The notes: generated by a model from the sequence alone, not told the origin. 64,000 bases of DNA from Sarcocystis neurona (GCA_000727475.1 KL647290.1:2666212-2730211), one strand, 5' to 3'; numbered from the stretch's first letter, positions 34,500 to 45,570 are shown. A program made the numbers and translations.

Positions 34500-34576
34500 G
34501 CTGTGAAAGAACATGGAGGGAGTGTACTGGAAAAGAAGAGAGAGCAACTTGCGGGAGATATGCGAGAAGATATGCG
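34500..34576 (+). CDS. RlmN-like gene, penultimate exon
   Basis: Acceptor TGCTTCACAG. AVKEHGGSVLEKKREQLAGD then MREDM and two bases. It sits where the family has the helix and strand before the conserved RxxRGxDIxAACGQL. Leaves phase 2 at CG|GTGTGT. Similarity is modest, phase agreement is exact. Confidence 0.6.
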
Positions 34577-34690
34577 GTGTGTGGTCGTACAGCGCGTTTC
34601 CTGGACATCTTCACCCCCCGCTCACATCCGTTTCCTTCTTTCTGCAATCTTTACCTTCTGGACGTGGTATTTTTATTATTTTCCTTCTAG

Positions 34691-34739
34691 ATGCAGGACA
34701 CAAGTTAAGAGGGAGAAATGCCGTCCCCCACCCGTGTGA
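34691..34739 (+). CDS. RlmN-like gene, terminal exon
   Basis: Acceptor TTCCTTCTAG, then CRTQVKREKCRPPPV and TGA at 34737-34739. A Cys followed by xxQV and Lys/Glu falls at the position of the family's C-terminal AACGQL motif, whose Cys is catalytic in active enzymes, but the motif itself is not intact. The 114-bp intron before it is a multiple of three without a stop, so a retained-intron form would end at the same codon. Confidence 0.5.
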
Positions 34740-35999
34740 CAGTTTCACCTCGCGTCTCTCCTGCGTCACTGCTTCACTCGTTCCTTTTCTTTTTCTTCTC
34801 CTTGTGTCTCCCCCTCCTTCCTTCAGCCGTCTTCTTTCTACTTCCTCTTTTTGCTCTTCATCTGTATCAATTTATATATTCACTTATACATTCATATATG
34901 TGTTTACCACACATATAGATACATAAAGATGTATTTGTGCGCGTGCATACGTACGTGTATTTCTGCACACACGAATGCGTTCAATTCGCTAAACTGGAGC
35001 AAAGCCGAGTTGAAACGTGGATGTCATAACTCTGCGTAGTATTCAGTATCAGACGGTATCATTTTCGCGTTTTGCTATTTCGCGTCTCCCAGTTTGAAGT
35101 TCACTACATGATGTGGGTAGCCGTTAGAATTTGTGTACCTGCACAACCTAGAATTGATGCTCGCTGCGTCATGCATTTCTGCGGCACAGAAGCTTTATTT
35201 ACGCTTTTCTGCGTGTGAGCCCGTCCACTGCTACGTGCACGCAGCCCAGGACGAAGGAGGTTCTCCTGGAGCGCCGGAATGCGCGACGATCGAGAAATTT
35301 GTGGCAAGTCCTCCAAGTATCTGTTCTCTCCTTCACTTGCGTGTGTAGAGGTGCCCAGACTCCATGGAGAATAAGTGTACCTAACGTGATTATTCGTATG
35401 TGTATTATCGCGTCAGTATTAGACCACGTCACTAGCGTGTACAGGTATACTAGGTATTTACGCAAATGTATATGCTGGATTATAAGGTGCGCAGGCACCC
35501 ATACGTCTGCAGGCTTGTATGGGTGGTACGTACGTTAATGTGAGCGCGTGACTAGGTAGCTCTACACTGGTAGTGTGTCGCGCTCTCTACGTAGAGTTGT
35601 CCCTTCAGTCGTTCTTCTGCCAGCATGTGTGAGCATGATTCTATGGTTACGTATGAATTTTCATCGTGTTCACACGGAATTGTACTATTCATGTAGTAGA
35701 ATATAGTATACACATATAGCGTGTATACTATATGTGTGCGCTCGAGTCAAGTTTAGCTTCGCTAACAGGCAAGCTTGCATCTGTGCGTTGTATCCACAAG
35801 GTATGCATGTGTGCAGATGTATTCTGCGTTGGGAGCGCTTCTGCACACATCCCTCTGTTTCCGGGTGCCGCAGCACGGGATGCGTGCACGCACGTACCGT
35901 CCGTACTCATTAAAGCACTGCCTGCAGTTACAAGGTGGATTGGTGTATTTCTACTTGTGTGTACCTGTACCTATTTACCGCTGTAACCAATTTATTTAG
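34740..35999. other. 3' flank of the RlmN-like gene, start of a repeat-poor island
   Basis: Composition becomes even and microsatellites nearly vanish. Weak ORFs on + (35133-35348, 35215-35538) and minus (35199-35498) show no domain. A palindromic ATACTATATGTGTGCG-type patch lies near 35705-35735. Confidence 0.4.
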
Positions 36000-37140
36000 T
36001 TGGGATGTATTCTGTTGGTTGGCTTTCACTCATCTGCCATGGCTCGTCGAAGCTCCTCTTCTAATGCTTTTGATCGAAACAACGTCTCTGTGCTTCCCCG
36101 TTTTCTAGTCACCGTAAATTCCGTTTATTTCCGTTTTCTCTCCTTTCCGTCAGAAAATTTTGCAAGAGAAGAACATTTCCGCTTCCCACCGGTAAGACAC
36201 TCACCGGCCGATCTCTGTTTTCTGACACGTTGGCAGCTCACATACTGCTTCGGAATTAGAGTTCTCTGCTGTCATATTCTCTTTTGCCATCTACGTTTGT
36301 GTGCGGAACTCCCACTCTTCCTCGTCCTCTTTCTGGCTTGCGTTGCTGCTTTTTCCTTCTTACGTGCGACTGTGCTCGTGGCACTCTTACACCTCTATAG
36401 GTGTGGAATCGTAGCGGTCCTCTGAGCAATTGCTTTGCCCCAAGGCGTCGCTTTTTGTGATAGTACATATCTTAAGTGGGCTTCGCAATTGTCTCCATGT
36501 TGCCAAGATAGCTTGAGGTTTTTGTCTGCATCTGTTCAGCTCTCCTATCATCTGTCGTTGCTTTCATGATTTCTGCTGTTGCAGGGTATTATCTGTGATG
36601 CAAGGTGTTCTCTGTATTGTTCAGCCATTCTTTGTGCCTGTGCTGGAACCGTCTTTCTCTGTCCCGCTCTGGCAATGCGTCCCTTCAAAACTAGGTCGTA
36701 GTCATTCAGTCGATTTTATTGGGCTGTACTTGACGCCAAGCACTTCTTTCTGCTTGTTAATGGCTCAGTCCTGGCGTGTAAGAAGCCATCCACTCGCACT
36801 GTGTGTTAGGACGCGGTCTGCGCTGCCTAGCAAGACTCCCTGGCGATTTGCTACTCAACATAATATAAGTCGCTTCTCCGCGGTGGAACGGTGTAACGTG
36901 TTTAATCGTCTCTTGTCACTTTCGCGCTTCCTTGACAGGCATCCCGTGTGCATGCGCTCTCTGCTCCGTTCAGACGCGAAGCCTTCTAGGGGAGCCATTC
37001 CAGACGTGGAAGCACGAGATAATGTCGCGGAGTAAACCCTTTTTTCCCTTTATACACCCGATAGCATATCTCTTCAATCTGTCTAAGGCGCTCTGTGAGT
37101 TGATTCCTGGCCGTGTATTATACCATCTACCTGTGTTCAC
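36000..37140 (+). other. Two unassigned ORFs in the repeat-poor island
   Basis: ORFs of 141 codons (36000-36425) and 146 codons (36595-37035). The first is hydrophobic in its second half (possible membrane segment); the second has a possible acceptor, TTGACAG, before 36940. No known family; they may be exons of one + gene or chance ORFs. Confidence 0.25.
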
Positions 37141-38045
37141 CTAAGTCCCTATATATTTATACATACGCAATGATACATTCACACGTGATACACCACAAGG
37201 GCACGTATCTGCACAGTAATGAGCAAAAAAAGACAAAGCTCCGTTGACAGCGTGTCGACGAGTGCGTTTTCCTTCGAACTCTAGCTGATGTGTGCATGTG
37301 CATAACATACGCTCGTGCACACGTACGATTAAGCGACTAAATTATTCGGGCTCCGTCTCACAACGGACAAAGAGAGGTTGTCACTTCGTTTGCTCTCCTT
37401 CCTGCAAATGCATTCGCTTTATTCACAAGATTCTAGCCCACAAAAGAACTGTTCCACTTTAAACAGTTATACTACTCGCGCGTGACAAACAATTATTGCA
37501 CAGGACACTGCAAATGCGTAATCATCATATGCGCATTGTTGATACATGCTCGTGTACGGAGAAGAGTCGTAAGCGCTGACTTGTTCATTTGCCCGCACGT
37601 ATTTAGAGATGTGCGTGCGCGTATAAATCGATACACACTGAGGATCCACATGCCTGTGTAGATAACAACACGCGCTAGGCAAACAGGTGCGTCCGTCCTG
37701 CAACGGCAATGGAGACAGCGGGTGATTCTCTAAAAAGTTTCAAGCCGGTGTTCCGGCCTTAAATGTATCAAGGCCTGCACAAGCCGGCGCTTCTTAGGTG
37801 AACGCCACCCAGCAGTTACAGAAGGAACTGCATCACACGTCGCGGTCTGGAAGGATGCTCTGCAGGTACACATCGACACGTGTTTTCTACCGAAGAAACT
37901 CCTTTTTTCTGGGGAAGAAACGGGAAAAAATTGGTAGTCTGCTCATGAGGATGCTTTTTCCGAGCAGTGGTAGCACTGTCTCCGCCGAACATGTTACGCA
38001 TTTGACTGACGGCGCCACATCGGCAATTCGTGTGCACATTATTTC
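37141..38045. other. Repeat-poor DNA, no supported gene
   Basis: Weak overlapping ORFs on both strands (37467-37709 minus, 37798-38061 plus). Nothing recognised. Confidence 0.35.
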
Positions 38046-38117
38046 ATGCCGTTCGCGGTAAACGCTTGCGGCGGCGCACATGTAGACGTTGTACGCAGTA
38101 CGTACACTGGAGGAGAG
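38046..38117 (+). CDS. Candidate exon ending at a consensus donor
   Basis: The + frame MPFAVNACGGAHVDVVRST then YTGGE ends at GAG|GTAAGT, a perfect donor. The frame is open upstream of the ATG to about 37998. Unknown product; possibly the first exon of a gene continuing to 38.5-38.9 kb. Confidence 0.3.
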
Positions 38118-38556
38118 GTAAGTTGTTCTCTCGTCATCGCCGGTACATATCCATCCTCTGTGTGTGTACTGTGTCAGTGTATATGTAGGTGTTGGCTTAC
38201 AAGCGTACACTTAGACAAAAACATATACACAAGTTCATTTGTCGATCTCTTCCCAGCGGTATGTATACTTGCTATGACAAAAAGCGTACCGGTCATATCA
38301 TAACTACTACGTGCGCAAAGTCCTGAACAAGGGGGTGATCGTGTGCAGCGCAATGTTGACGTTGAGCCACGACGCGTTAAAGGGTGGCCTGAAGTCAATT
38401 ATATAAAAAGTGGAATCGCGACTACTTATGCGTCCATGCGTCAATCGCTTAACTCTCACGTTTGCATCCTCGCATTCACACGTACATGCGTGAGGTACGT
38501 GTATACGCATAAAAAGTACATCGCTGGATCTGAGCATACAATTAGATAAAGCCCCT

Positions 38557-38940
38557 TTGATCATTTGCGATTCTGCGTCGGGCTCTCAGATCATTGAACG
38601 GCTGTCCACGGCTAGAAATCGCAGCTTTGTACTTGTGGAACTTGCTTCTTTTTATTTTGCTTGCATCAAAGAATACCGTCGAGGGGGTGTCTTAGAGATC
38701 CTACACACAGGAAACTTCACTTATTTCTTTTGCCGAAAAGCCTTTTTCAGATAGAGTGGTGGCCAACGGCGCCTAGAAGCTATTTGAACGATGAGCTGCA
38801 GTGCGCTGCCGAAAACGGGCGATTGAGACATCTTCTGAGGCGTGCCTGTACCTTGCGGCATCCGAGAGGCCATTACAGCTTTCGCGTTTGACAGCCCTTC
38901 TGCAAGACAGAAAGCGTAGTTTGGTCAGGCCACCCCACAG
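38557..38940 (+). other. Two candidate exons, unknown product
   Basis: 38557-38754 reads SGSQIIERLSTARNRSFVLV and ELASFYFACIKEYRRGG, of normal composition. After an acceptor-like TTTTTCAG at about 38750, frames open to 38891 (with ELQCAAENGRLRHLL, faintly ankyrin-like) or to the donor CCCCACAG|GTACTG after 38940. The joins cannot be decided. Confidence 0.25.
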
Positions 38941-39456
38941 GTACTGCTCTATAATTATTTCTCTGTACGCATGCGAATACACGTATACATATGTTTATCT
39001 CCTCGTCTGTGGGGCACACAAAGACGGGTGCCGGAATGCTCGGCACGACTCTGCACATCCCTGAGGACATTCCTGTTTTTCCAACGTAGAGGACTAACCT
39101 TACAAGGCTGTCGTCTATATTAGATATACACGCATAAACTGTAGATAGTTGATGGGAGTCAACCGGCTGTTGACTTATCTGGTGCTGTGGAAATACAGTA
39201 GTCTACGATCGCTGTGACCTCGTGAAAAACCTGAAAAGCATGCGTAAACGCGTAAGTGAAACACGCAGCGGAATGGACTTTTCGAGTTAGCAACTTCCGA
39301 CACAGGTGGATACGAAATTAACGGAGGCAGATGAATAGACACGAAAACAGATACAGATGATGCAATTAGGCGCATACACGCAAGATGGAGGACACGACGT
39401 TTTTCACGCAGTTGGAGACAGATAGGAATTCTGCAGACAAACAACGGCATATGCTA

Positions 39457-39680
39457 CTACGCAGGATTTTGTGCACATGCGGTGTAGGCATTCTGAGTGA
39501 CTGTCCAATTCTGTGCCCCCTCTATGGCGCCATTGTCACTACAGCAGTAAAAGCGCTGCTTCTTCCGTTTTCCTCGTTGCTGGCAGTCCTCCTTCACGTC
39601 TCCGTCTGTATTGTCTACAACGACAATGTAATTCTCAGTAGAGCAGCTCTCACAAAGTTGGCGAACTGTTAAAGGTACAG
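39457..39680 (-). CDS. Unknown small protein, exon 2
   Basis: Joined to exon 1 in phase 1 (acceptor GCCAAGCAG), it reads VPLTVRQLCESCSTENYIVV, then DNTDGDVKEDCQQRGKRKKQ, YCCSDNGAIEGAQNW and a TAG stop, 123 codons in all. Cys are frequent. I do not recognise a family. The opposite strand is also open (39385-39672), but the minus model has consensus splice sites, a good start and matching phase. Confidence 0.45.
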
Positions 39681-39792
39681 CTGCTTGGCAGAAACATGCA
39701 TGCAAAAAAGAGAAACAAAATAAAATGTTTTCTTCTTCGTACGCCATTATGGGTAGATGTATATAACAATGCATACGCAGTTGTGAACTCAC

Positions 39793-39937
39793 CTCCGCCG
39801 ATCGCACTTGTAGCCAAGTAGCGATTGGGGAAGGCACACGCAGGCGCAGCCCCAACGTTGTGGTCGTTTTGTGTGTACAGATTGTACATCATGTAAATGT
39901 TTGGCTTTTTTCTTCTCCGCCTTTTTGCCAAACCCAT
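39793..39937 (-). CDS. Unknown small protein, exon 1
   Basis: ATG at 39937; MGLAKRRRRKKPNIYMMYNL then YTQNDHNVGAAPACAFP, ending in phase 1 at G|GTGAGT. The basic start could be a nuclear or nucleolar signal. It is transcribed away from the + gene starting at 40611, leaving about 670 bp between the two starts. Confidence 0.45.
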
Positions 39938-40610
39938 TTTCAGCTGTAGCTTCCAACTGTTTAAGGCCGCAGGTTCCCCTTTCTTCTCGGCGTCGGCTCG
40001 AAATTACAGTCCACAAATGACCAATTTCTGTTTCCAACAGACCTAAACCCCGCTGCACCTTCGTCGCCCCGCGAACAACCTGCTTCCACTGAGTATAAAA
40101 AAGGGCTAAGCCTGTGCGTATGATACACGTATGCGTATCTGAAAATACGCATATGCACAGCTGCACAAAATTATTTAGGTGTGCGTCTTCGACACCACGT
40201 ATACCTGCATTCATTTTTGCACGTTGATCGTAGATGCAACGCCCAGCACCTACAGCAGACTATTACGAGGTGCACACGTTTTCACAGCATATGTTTCAGA
40301 CGTGCCCTTCGAGCGCGCTGCACTCTGTGACACCACCATGAGCCAGTATATCATGTCTACATCTACGCGTACATAAATCAACGTACGCGTACTCAATTTC
40401 AGGGAGACGTATGTGGACCTTGTGAATACTGCAGCGGTATTATACATATTGTGCTGCTCAGGAGACAGCTTTTTGCAGCTTTTCACTCGTGTGTCTTTTC
40501 ACACGGCATCTGTGGCTAGTCTTTTGCAACGCAGGTGAAGGAAGCAACGCTTCACTCGAGCACTCCTGCCTTTTTCTCTGGAAACTTTAGTTTTTTCCTA
40601 TCTGCGCAGA

Positions 40611-41681
40611 ATGTCACCTTCAGCACCCTCCTGTGCTGTACATCTGCAGAAGCCATTGAGCCGCAGGATAATGGTATGTCGCAGCCCGACACGTAATTTC
40701 CTCTGCAGGGAACGTGTGTCTGAGCGTCGGGCAATGCGTTTGGTCTGCACTTCGGACAGGAGAGGTCACCAATCTCTAATCGAGCGACATAGACGTCGGA
40801 ATTCCGACTTCTGCCAAGCCACCCCCACCGTTTTCCGAATTACAGCAATTGCTGGTATGCTGTACGTCGCTGCGCGTATTTCCCCGGGCCCTATTTGTTT
40901 CGGACGCACAGAACCTCAGATGCACACGGAAACTACATCACACAGCCGCTCACAAGGTCAGTCGGTCTTGGACGAGATCTTGTCCTCTGCCTTTCAACCT
41001 AAAGTTGCTGAAAAAGTTAAGCCGCCTTGGAAAGCAAATTTCAGTTTTCTCCGATCTTTGCTACCTTTTCAGAGACACCAGCATTTTGAAGCGCGCGAAG
41101 AAGCATGGAACGCTTTGTCGTTCCTACTTAATCGAGCAAATGCAGTCTTTCCCACGTTGCTCTCTGAGACATACAGAGGATACTCTTTGCTGCCAGGTCT
41201 AGCAGGCCTCCCAGACAGGCGCAACTTTTTAACTGCTTCCACGCCTCTTTTTACAAACCCAGAATATTCTGTTCCTCCACTGATCTCCACCCTTGCAGCC
41301 AGTGCGCTGCCGTTGACCAGCACGGTAGGATTTGTTCGCTTATTTCCCGAGGTCACTCGCGTGGAGAACTTTCCTTCAAAGTTGAATCGTCTGTTCTTCG
41401 ATTTAGAGAGAGACCGGTCAAGAGACAGAGACCGCGAAACATTCTTGACCTCTCTGCAACCGGGTGAGACTACGCGTATCTCTCTCCCAACCGGGGTACC
41501 CAGCTTTTCTCTCTCCGAACAAGGCGACATAGTTCAAATCGACTCTACACTTGAATCGAACGAAAAACTCGATTCACAGACGCATGTTACCCCACCCTCG
41601 CAGTGGCTTTTTCCACCGTATAACGAACACTCACAAGAGGTGTACCTACAGGAGAAAAAGAAAAGCTCCCCAAGTCAATAA
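40611..41681 (+). CDS. Unknown protein of 356 residues
   Basis: This is the longest ordinary-composition frame of the island. It starts MSPSAPSCAVHLQKPLSRRI, has a basic first 70 residues, a short hydrophobic stretch (TAIAGMLYVAARI), then a Pro/Leu/Phe-rich body with FSFLRSLLPFQRHQHF, a charged RDRSRDRDR patch and a Ser/Pro-rich tail. There are no CAG-type runs, unlike other genes here. The hydrophobic stretch after a basic leader could reflect organelle targeting or a membrane anchor, but I recognise no family. It ends near 41.68 kb where coding-like sequence continues in another frame, so a downstream exon is likely. Confidence 0.6.
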   Translation: MSPSAPSCAVHLQKPLSRRIMVCRSPTRNFLCRERVSERRAMRLVCTSDRRGHQSLIERHRRRNSDFCQATPTVFRITAIAGMLYVAARISPGPICFGRTEPQMHTETTSHSRSQGQSVLDEILSSAFQPKVAEKVKPPWKANFSFLRSLLPFQRHQHFEAREEAWNALSFLLNRANAVFPTLLSETYRGYSLLPGLAGLPDRRNFLTASTPLFTNPEYSVPPLISTLAASALPLTSTVGFVRLFPEVTRVENFPSKLNRLFFDLERDRSRDRDRETFLTSLQPGETTRISLPTGVPSFSLSEQGDIVQIDSTLESNEKLDSQTHVTPPSQWLFPPYNEHSQEVYLQEKKKSSPSQ

Positions 41682-41765
41682 GTGTGAAGGGGCACTTGGT
41701 CACAAATCTACAGCTACGGAGGAGGTCCTAGAAAAGCGGCGTACTAAGCAGAATTATTCAGCAAT

Positions 41766-42065
41766 ATGGGTTTTAAAGCGGAAAAATGCAAATGTTCACG
41801 GAGAAGACGACCATTCAGCGCGATTCAGAAATGGGACGGACGGGATTATTCGCCTAGCAGCGAATACGTTGTACACGTAGAGGGAAATGACGACAGATTT
41901 CAAATGAAACGACACGCTTTGCCGTGTCAAGAGGAGCTCAGGTTTGGAAAGCCTATACAAGCATCCTTTCTGGATTACACCGTGCTTTCAAAGTACCAGA
42001 TTAAAGAAAGTGTACAGCCTGGCAAGCAAGGCCTCGGGATCCTGGACGACTGCATCCTTTGGTAG
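41766..42065 (+). CDS. Continuation or separate small unknown protein
   Basis: 100 codons of normal composition: MGFKAEKCKCSRRRRPF, WDGRDYSPSSEYVVHVEG, then LDYTVLSKYQIKESVQPGKQ and a TAG stop. It lies 84 bp after the stop of the 356-codon frame. Possible acceptors are CTACAG near 41715 and CTAAG near 41750. It could be the last exon of the same gene, the same gene with a frameshift, or a separate ORF starting at its own ATG. Confidence 0.45.
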   Translation: MGFKAEKCKCSRRRRPFSAIQKWDGRDYSPSSEYVVHVEGNDDRFQMKRHALPCQEELRFGKPIQASFLDYTVLSKYQIKESVQPGKQGLGILDDCILW

Positions 42066-42342
42066 TACGTCTTGCACAAACGACAGATCAATTACAATTA
42101 AAGGTTTTCCTGCGGTGTGCGTCTTCCTGAACATTATTCCTCGCTAGAGACAGAAACAGCCGCTGGTGGAGTGTTTTCAATGCAGCTGTTTTCGCAGAAG
42201 AATTTACAGTCGGTATCAAAAGAGAAACACCAAGTTAGGTATGCGCGTCCTGCATATTTCTGACCACCTTTCGAGATCAAGTGAGCTGTAGGCTTGCGTC
42301 CGCGCAGTTCTCGAAGTAGATTACTTTCAATGCATTGTAGTT
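42066..42342. other. 3' flank, no gene seen
   Basis: Even composition, short ORFs only. Confidence 0.4.
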
Positions 42343-42467
42343 TTACTCGTGGCTCCTATTAGGAGTTGCCTCTGTATAGTGCGTTGGAATACATTTTAAT
42401 ACGACGGTAAACTGCTTTCCACGAACTTTGAAACCTGGCCGTACTGGCACGTACGTCTCGCTTGAAA
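42343..42467 (-). CDS. Candidate terminal exon on the minus strand
   Basis: After the acceptor CGCTGCAG the frame reads SSETYVPVRPGFKVRGKQFT and VVLKCIPTHYTEATP, ending TAA at 42343. Composition is that of a real C-terminus. Upstream exons would lie to the right on the minus strand and were not found. Confidence 0.35.
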
Positions 42468-43932
42468 CTGCAGCGAGGTTGACGCGTTGGACTGTGTGAG
42501 CGAGTATATGTATGCGTACACAGTTTTGTAGGTGCGATGGCAGACCTGTTCGTCGCCGCACATCAAAACCCTTCGAACACACATGCATAAATGCTTTTGC
42601 GTATACGTACTAGTTTCTGTAGACACGGTTATGCATGTGTGTCTGCGAGGGTGTACGTACGAGTACGCTGAAAGTGTATATGTGTTAAGAGCACACGTGT
42701 GCAACTAATAACCCTTGCATTTATACCTTCGTGGCACCTCGCGTAAGAGTTCACTACTAACGATGTTGCGACTGTTATTTTGACCCGGTTTATAACGTAT
42801 AAAACATCGGCCTTTTCGACAAGAATCTATTTAACACGAACTACGGGTAGGCTTCCACAGTCCCCGTGTCAGCAGGGACTGAGTACGTCAAATGTATCTA
42901 CAATGTTCTGTGCCTCGCAGTCATAGGATACACAGCAACCTGATCGCAGGAGCGACCCTTCGCCTCGCCGAAGCCTGTTCTCGTTCTGCTGTGTCACATC
43001 TCGGAAGGGCGGAAAAAATGCCAGGGCACACGATTTGTAACATTAGTCGCAGGCTGTACGGATGCTGCCGCTTTCCCTGTAGTCGCGTTCGTCCTTTACG
43101 TAGTCGCTGCTGCCATTTCGACGGCGACCGCCACTGTGTAACATTTGCGCTGTGAGCTTTGCGGCAAGAGTCATTCTACACATACGTATACTGTACCTAC
43201 TGGTATGGTAGAGAATGGCTCTTTATCATTCTTTTCTTAGACGCTAACGTCTCGACAGAACGTCCCTCTTAACGTATCCGTCTTCCTGGCGCACATAACG
43301 ATCCCTAAGAACATGTTTGTGCACAGTCTCGTTAACATATACAGGTACGTAGGGTAAGCGTGGGACTTGTCTCTATCTCTTGCATGCGTGTTGTCACCTT
43401 GATCCCTTAGAGTCGCTGTTGTGTGGCAAGAGCCTGGCCTCTTTGTCAGAAACGTAGCATTGACCACTAGAACTCAGCAGTGTCTTTCGCAATTCCTGAG
43501 TGCTACAGGGTCCTTCCGATAGAGCGCGTGTGTGTTTCCTGCAGCGCTGCACGGCCCTGGTGACACTGTCTGAAGATACACGTGTATATTTCCTGCAGCG
43601 CCTCACGTTGTACGTTGGTGGGGTAGGTAGTGTCTTGCGTAGTTTCATACGGTTATTACGCGAGTTGTGCGTGTTCCTGAGTCAGTTTCCCTATGCCGCG
43701 AGGATTGTCCTCCTAATCACTCCCTCAGGAACACACAGGAAACAGAAGCAATTCAGGCAACGTTTTACATAGATCTCACACTTACGCCATGCACCACCAC
43801 TTACGGTGGTGCATTTAACGTCACACTCTGCAAAGCGGGAACAATACTGTGTGCAACGTGTCAGATATAGACTGGACATACTCTTGAGGACGGTGGGACA
43901 ACGGTACACCCTGACGGATCACGATTTACAAG
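42468..43932. other. Repeat-poor DNA with weak ORFs and a small duplication
   Basis: ORFs at 42892-43155 (+), 43394-43648 (-) and 43500-43772 (+) have no recognisable domain. The segment around 43530 and 43590 repeats GTTTCCTGCAGCGC/ATTTCCTGCAGCGC about 57 bp apart. Confidence 0.35.
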
Positions 43933-44127
43933 ATGACGACAGGATTTTGCATAGTACCTCCTCGTGCGGCTGGCATTTTTGCACTTGACAAGCTTTTGAG
44001 GGTGTGCGTCAATTTCAACGAGCTCTGCAGGGCTCTGATGAATATTACTTGCACTTCCGTCCATACAGTTAGAGGTGCAGGCGGCACGCCGCAGCAACAC
44101 TCCAGCGTCAGTGGGGAGCAGCTTTGA
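43933..44127 (+). other. Unassigned short ORF
   Basis: 64 codons, MTTGFCIVPPRAAGIFALDK and following, ordinary composition, but the minus strand is open over the same bases. No assignment. Confidence 0.2.
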
Positions 44128-44699
44128 CTTTTGTTATTTGTTTCCAATATCCTTTTCCATAAATTCTCTCATGCGCGACATGTCACGCTACAATATGGTT
44201 TCTCAAGAGAAGTTTAATTATACGTGGTGCTCACAACGCGCAGGAACAGCGGTATGTGTGTACCCGTACACCGTGTATATGTGAAGGAATCATGAATCAC
44301 ACCGTGAAATCCTTGTTGCGAGGTGTGTGGCTAATGGTTGCGCAATAAATTGCACGGTATTCCGGGGCAAAGGGATTAGTTACCGTGTAGATAAAATACA
44401 CCAAACAGCAAGCCGCAGTTGCATCGACTAATGGGATTTGAGGAATAGTCTACAGTATCTCCTGCTCGTCCTCACCAATGGAGGGTTTAACTCAAGTATG
44501 CCTATGGCAGCGTTCAGCAAAAAACGTCATTACAGGTTCCACACGAGAAAAAATGTATACAGAGACACACGTATACATATAAGGACTCCACGAGGAATCA
44601 GCACTGGAGTGTTCAGTATCTGTTTTGTCGCATTTATCCCATAGATGGGCGGTGTTAAAGCCATAAACGTATATACGTATTCAAATAGAAATAAAGAAC
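44128..44699. other. Repeat-poor DNA, nothing recognised
   Basis: Short ORFs only; right end of the repeat-poor island. Confidence 0.35.
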
Positions 44700-45570
44700 T
44701 AGCGTTATCCCTACTCTTACGCGTGTAGGCTTCTCACTTCCTGCTGCTGGTTCCATTCTACCCATCTTCTTCGTAAAGAGAAACCATCTCGACATACGCT
44801 GAACGTGCTGCACCGCAGCAGTGTATCTGCGGCTGCGGCACAGCATTTGCTGCTGTCGTGGTGGCTGTGGTTCGTCTTCATCCTCCTCCTCCGCCTCTTC
44901 TTACCTTTTCCTTGCAGAAGCTGCTGCATACTTCCTCCTCCTCTCCTGCTAGTGCATCTCCTCTAGTGCCATTACTGCTGCTAGGGCTCTCCCATCTCGT
45001 CCTGTGGCAATAGTTCCATCCCCCACCCGTTGCTCTTCCTTCGGTTGCTCTGCTGCTGGTGCTGTTCGTGCTGCACCTACGCGTTTCGCGTATCCGCTAA
45101 TCCGGTTGGCGTGTCAACTGCCGGCTTTCCCATGCTGTCACCGCCGCCACTACAGTCCTTCTCTTCTGCGCCCTTCCGCGCATTCGACTTGCTGCTGCTA
45201 CGTTTACTACATCTCTTCCACTTGTTGCTACTGCAGCACCTCCCCCTTGTCACTGCTACCACCTCTACGGTTCCCCCCTTCTTTAATCCTGGTGTTGTTG
45301 CTCCCCGCCGTCCTCTGCCGCTTCTTGTCTGCTGCTGCGGCTATTGAAGCTCCCTCGTTTCTTCGATCCGGCGGCTGCTGCTCCTCTTCGTCACCGATGT
45401 TCCCCCCTTGTATGCCACTGCTGCCACTCCGGCACCTACACTTTTGCTCCAACTGCTGCTACTGTTCCTCTCCCTTCCTCGCTCCGACTGCTGCTCATCT
45501 GTTGTTGCGGCTATCACGGCTCTTTCGTCACTTATGCTGCAACTGGTGCAGCTGCTGCTGAGACACGTAA
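44700..45570. repeat. CTG(+)/CAG(-) and CCTCCT tract
   Basis: Interrupted CTG and CTTCCTCCTCC sequence on +. Both strands have open frames (Leu/Cys/Ser on +, Gln/Gly/Arg on minus). By the pattern in the rest of the window this could be a minus exon or a + intron. Confidence 0.6.

Noticed and set aside
35251..35370. Alternative C-terminal exon for the RlmN-like gene containing DDREICGK
   Set aside because: It mimics a CGQ-type motif and could fit phase 1, but the 34500-34739 exons join with exact phases and a closer similarity before the end.
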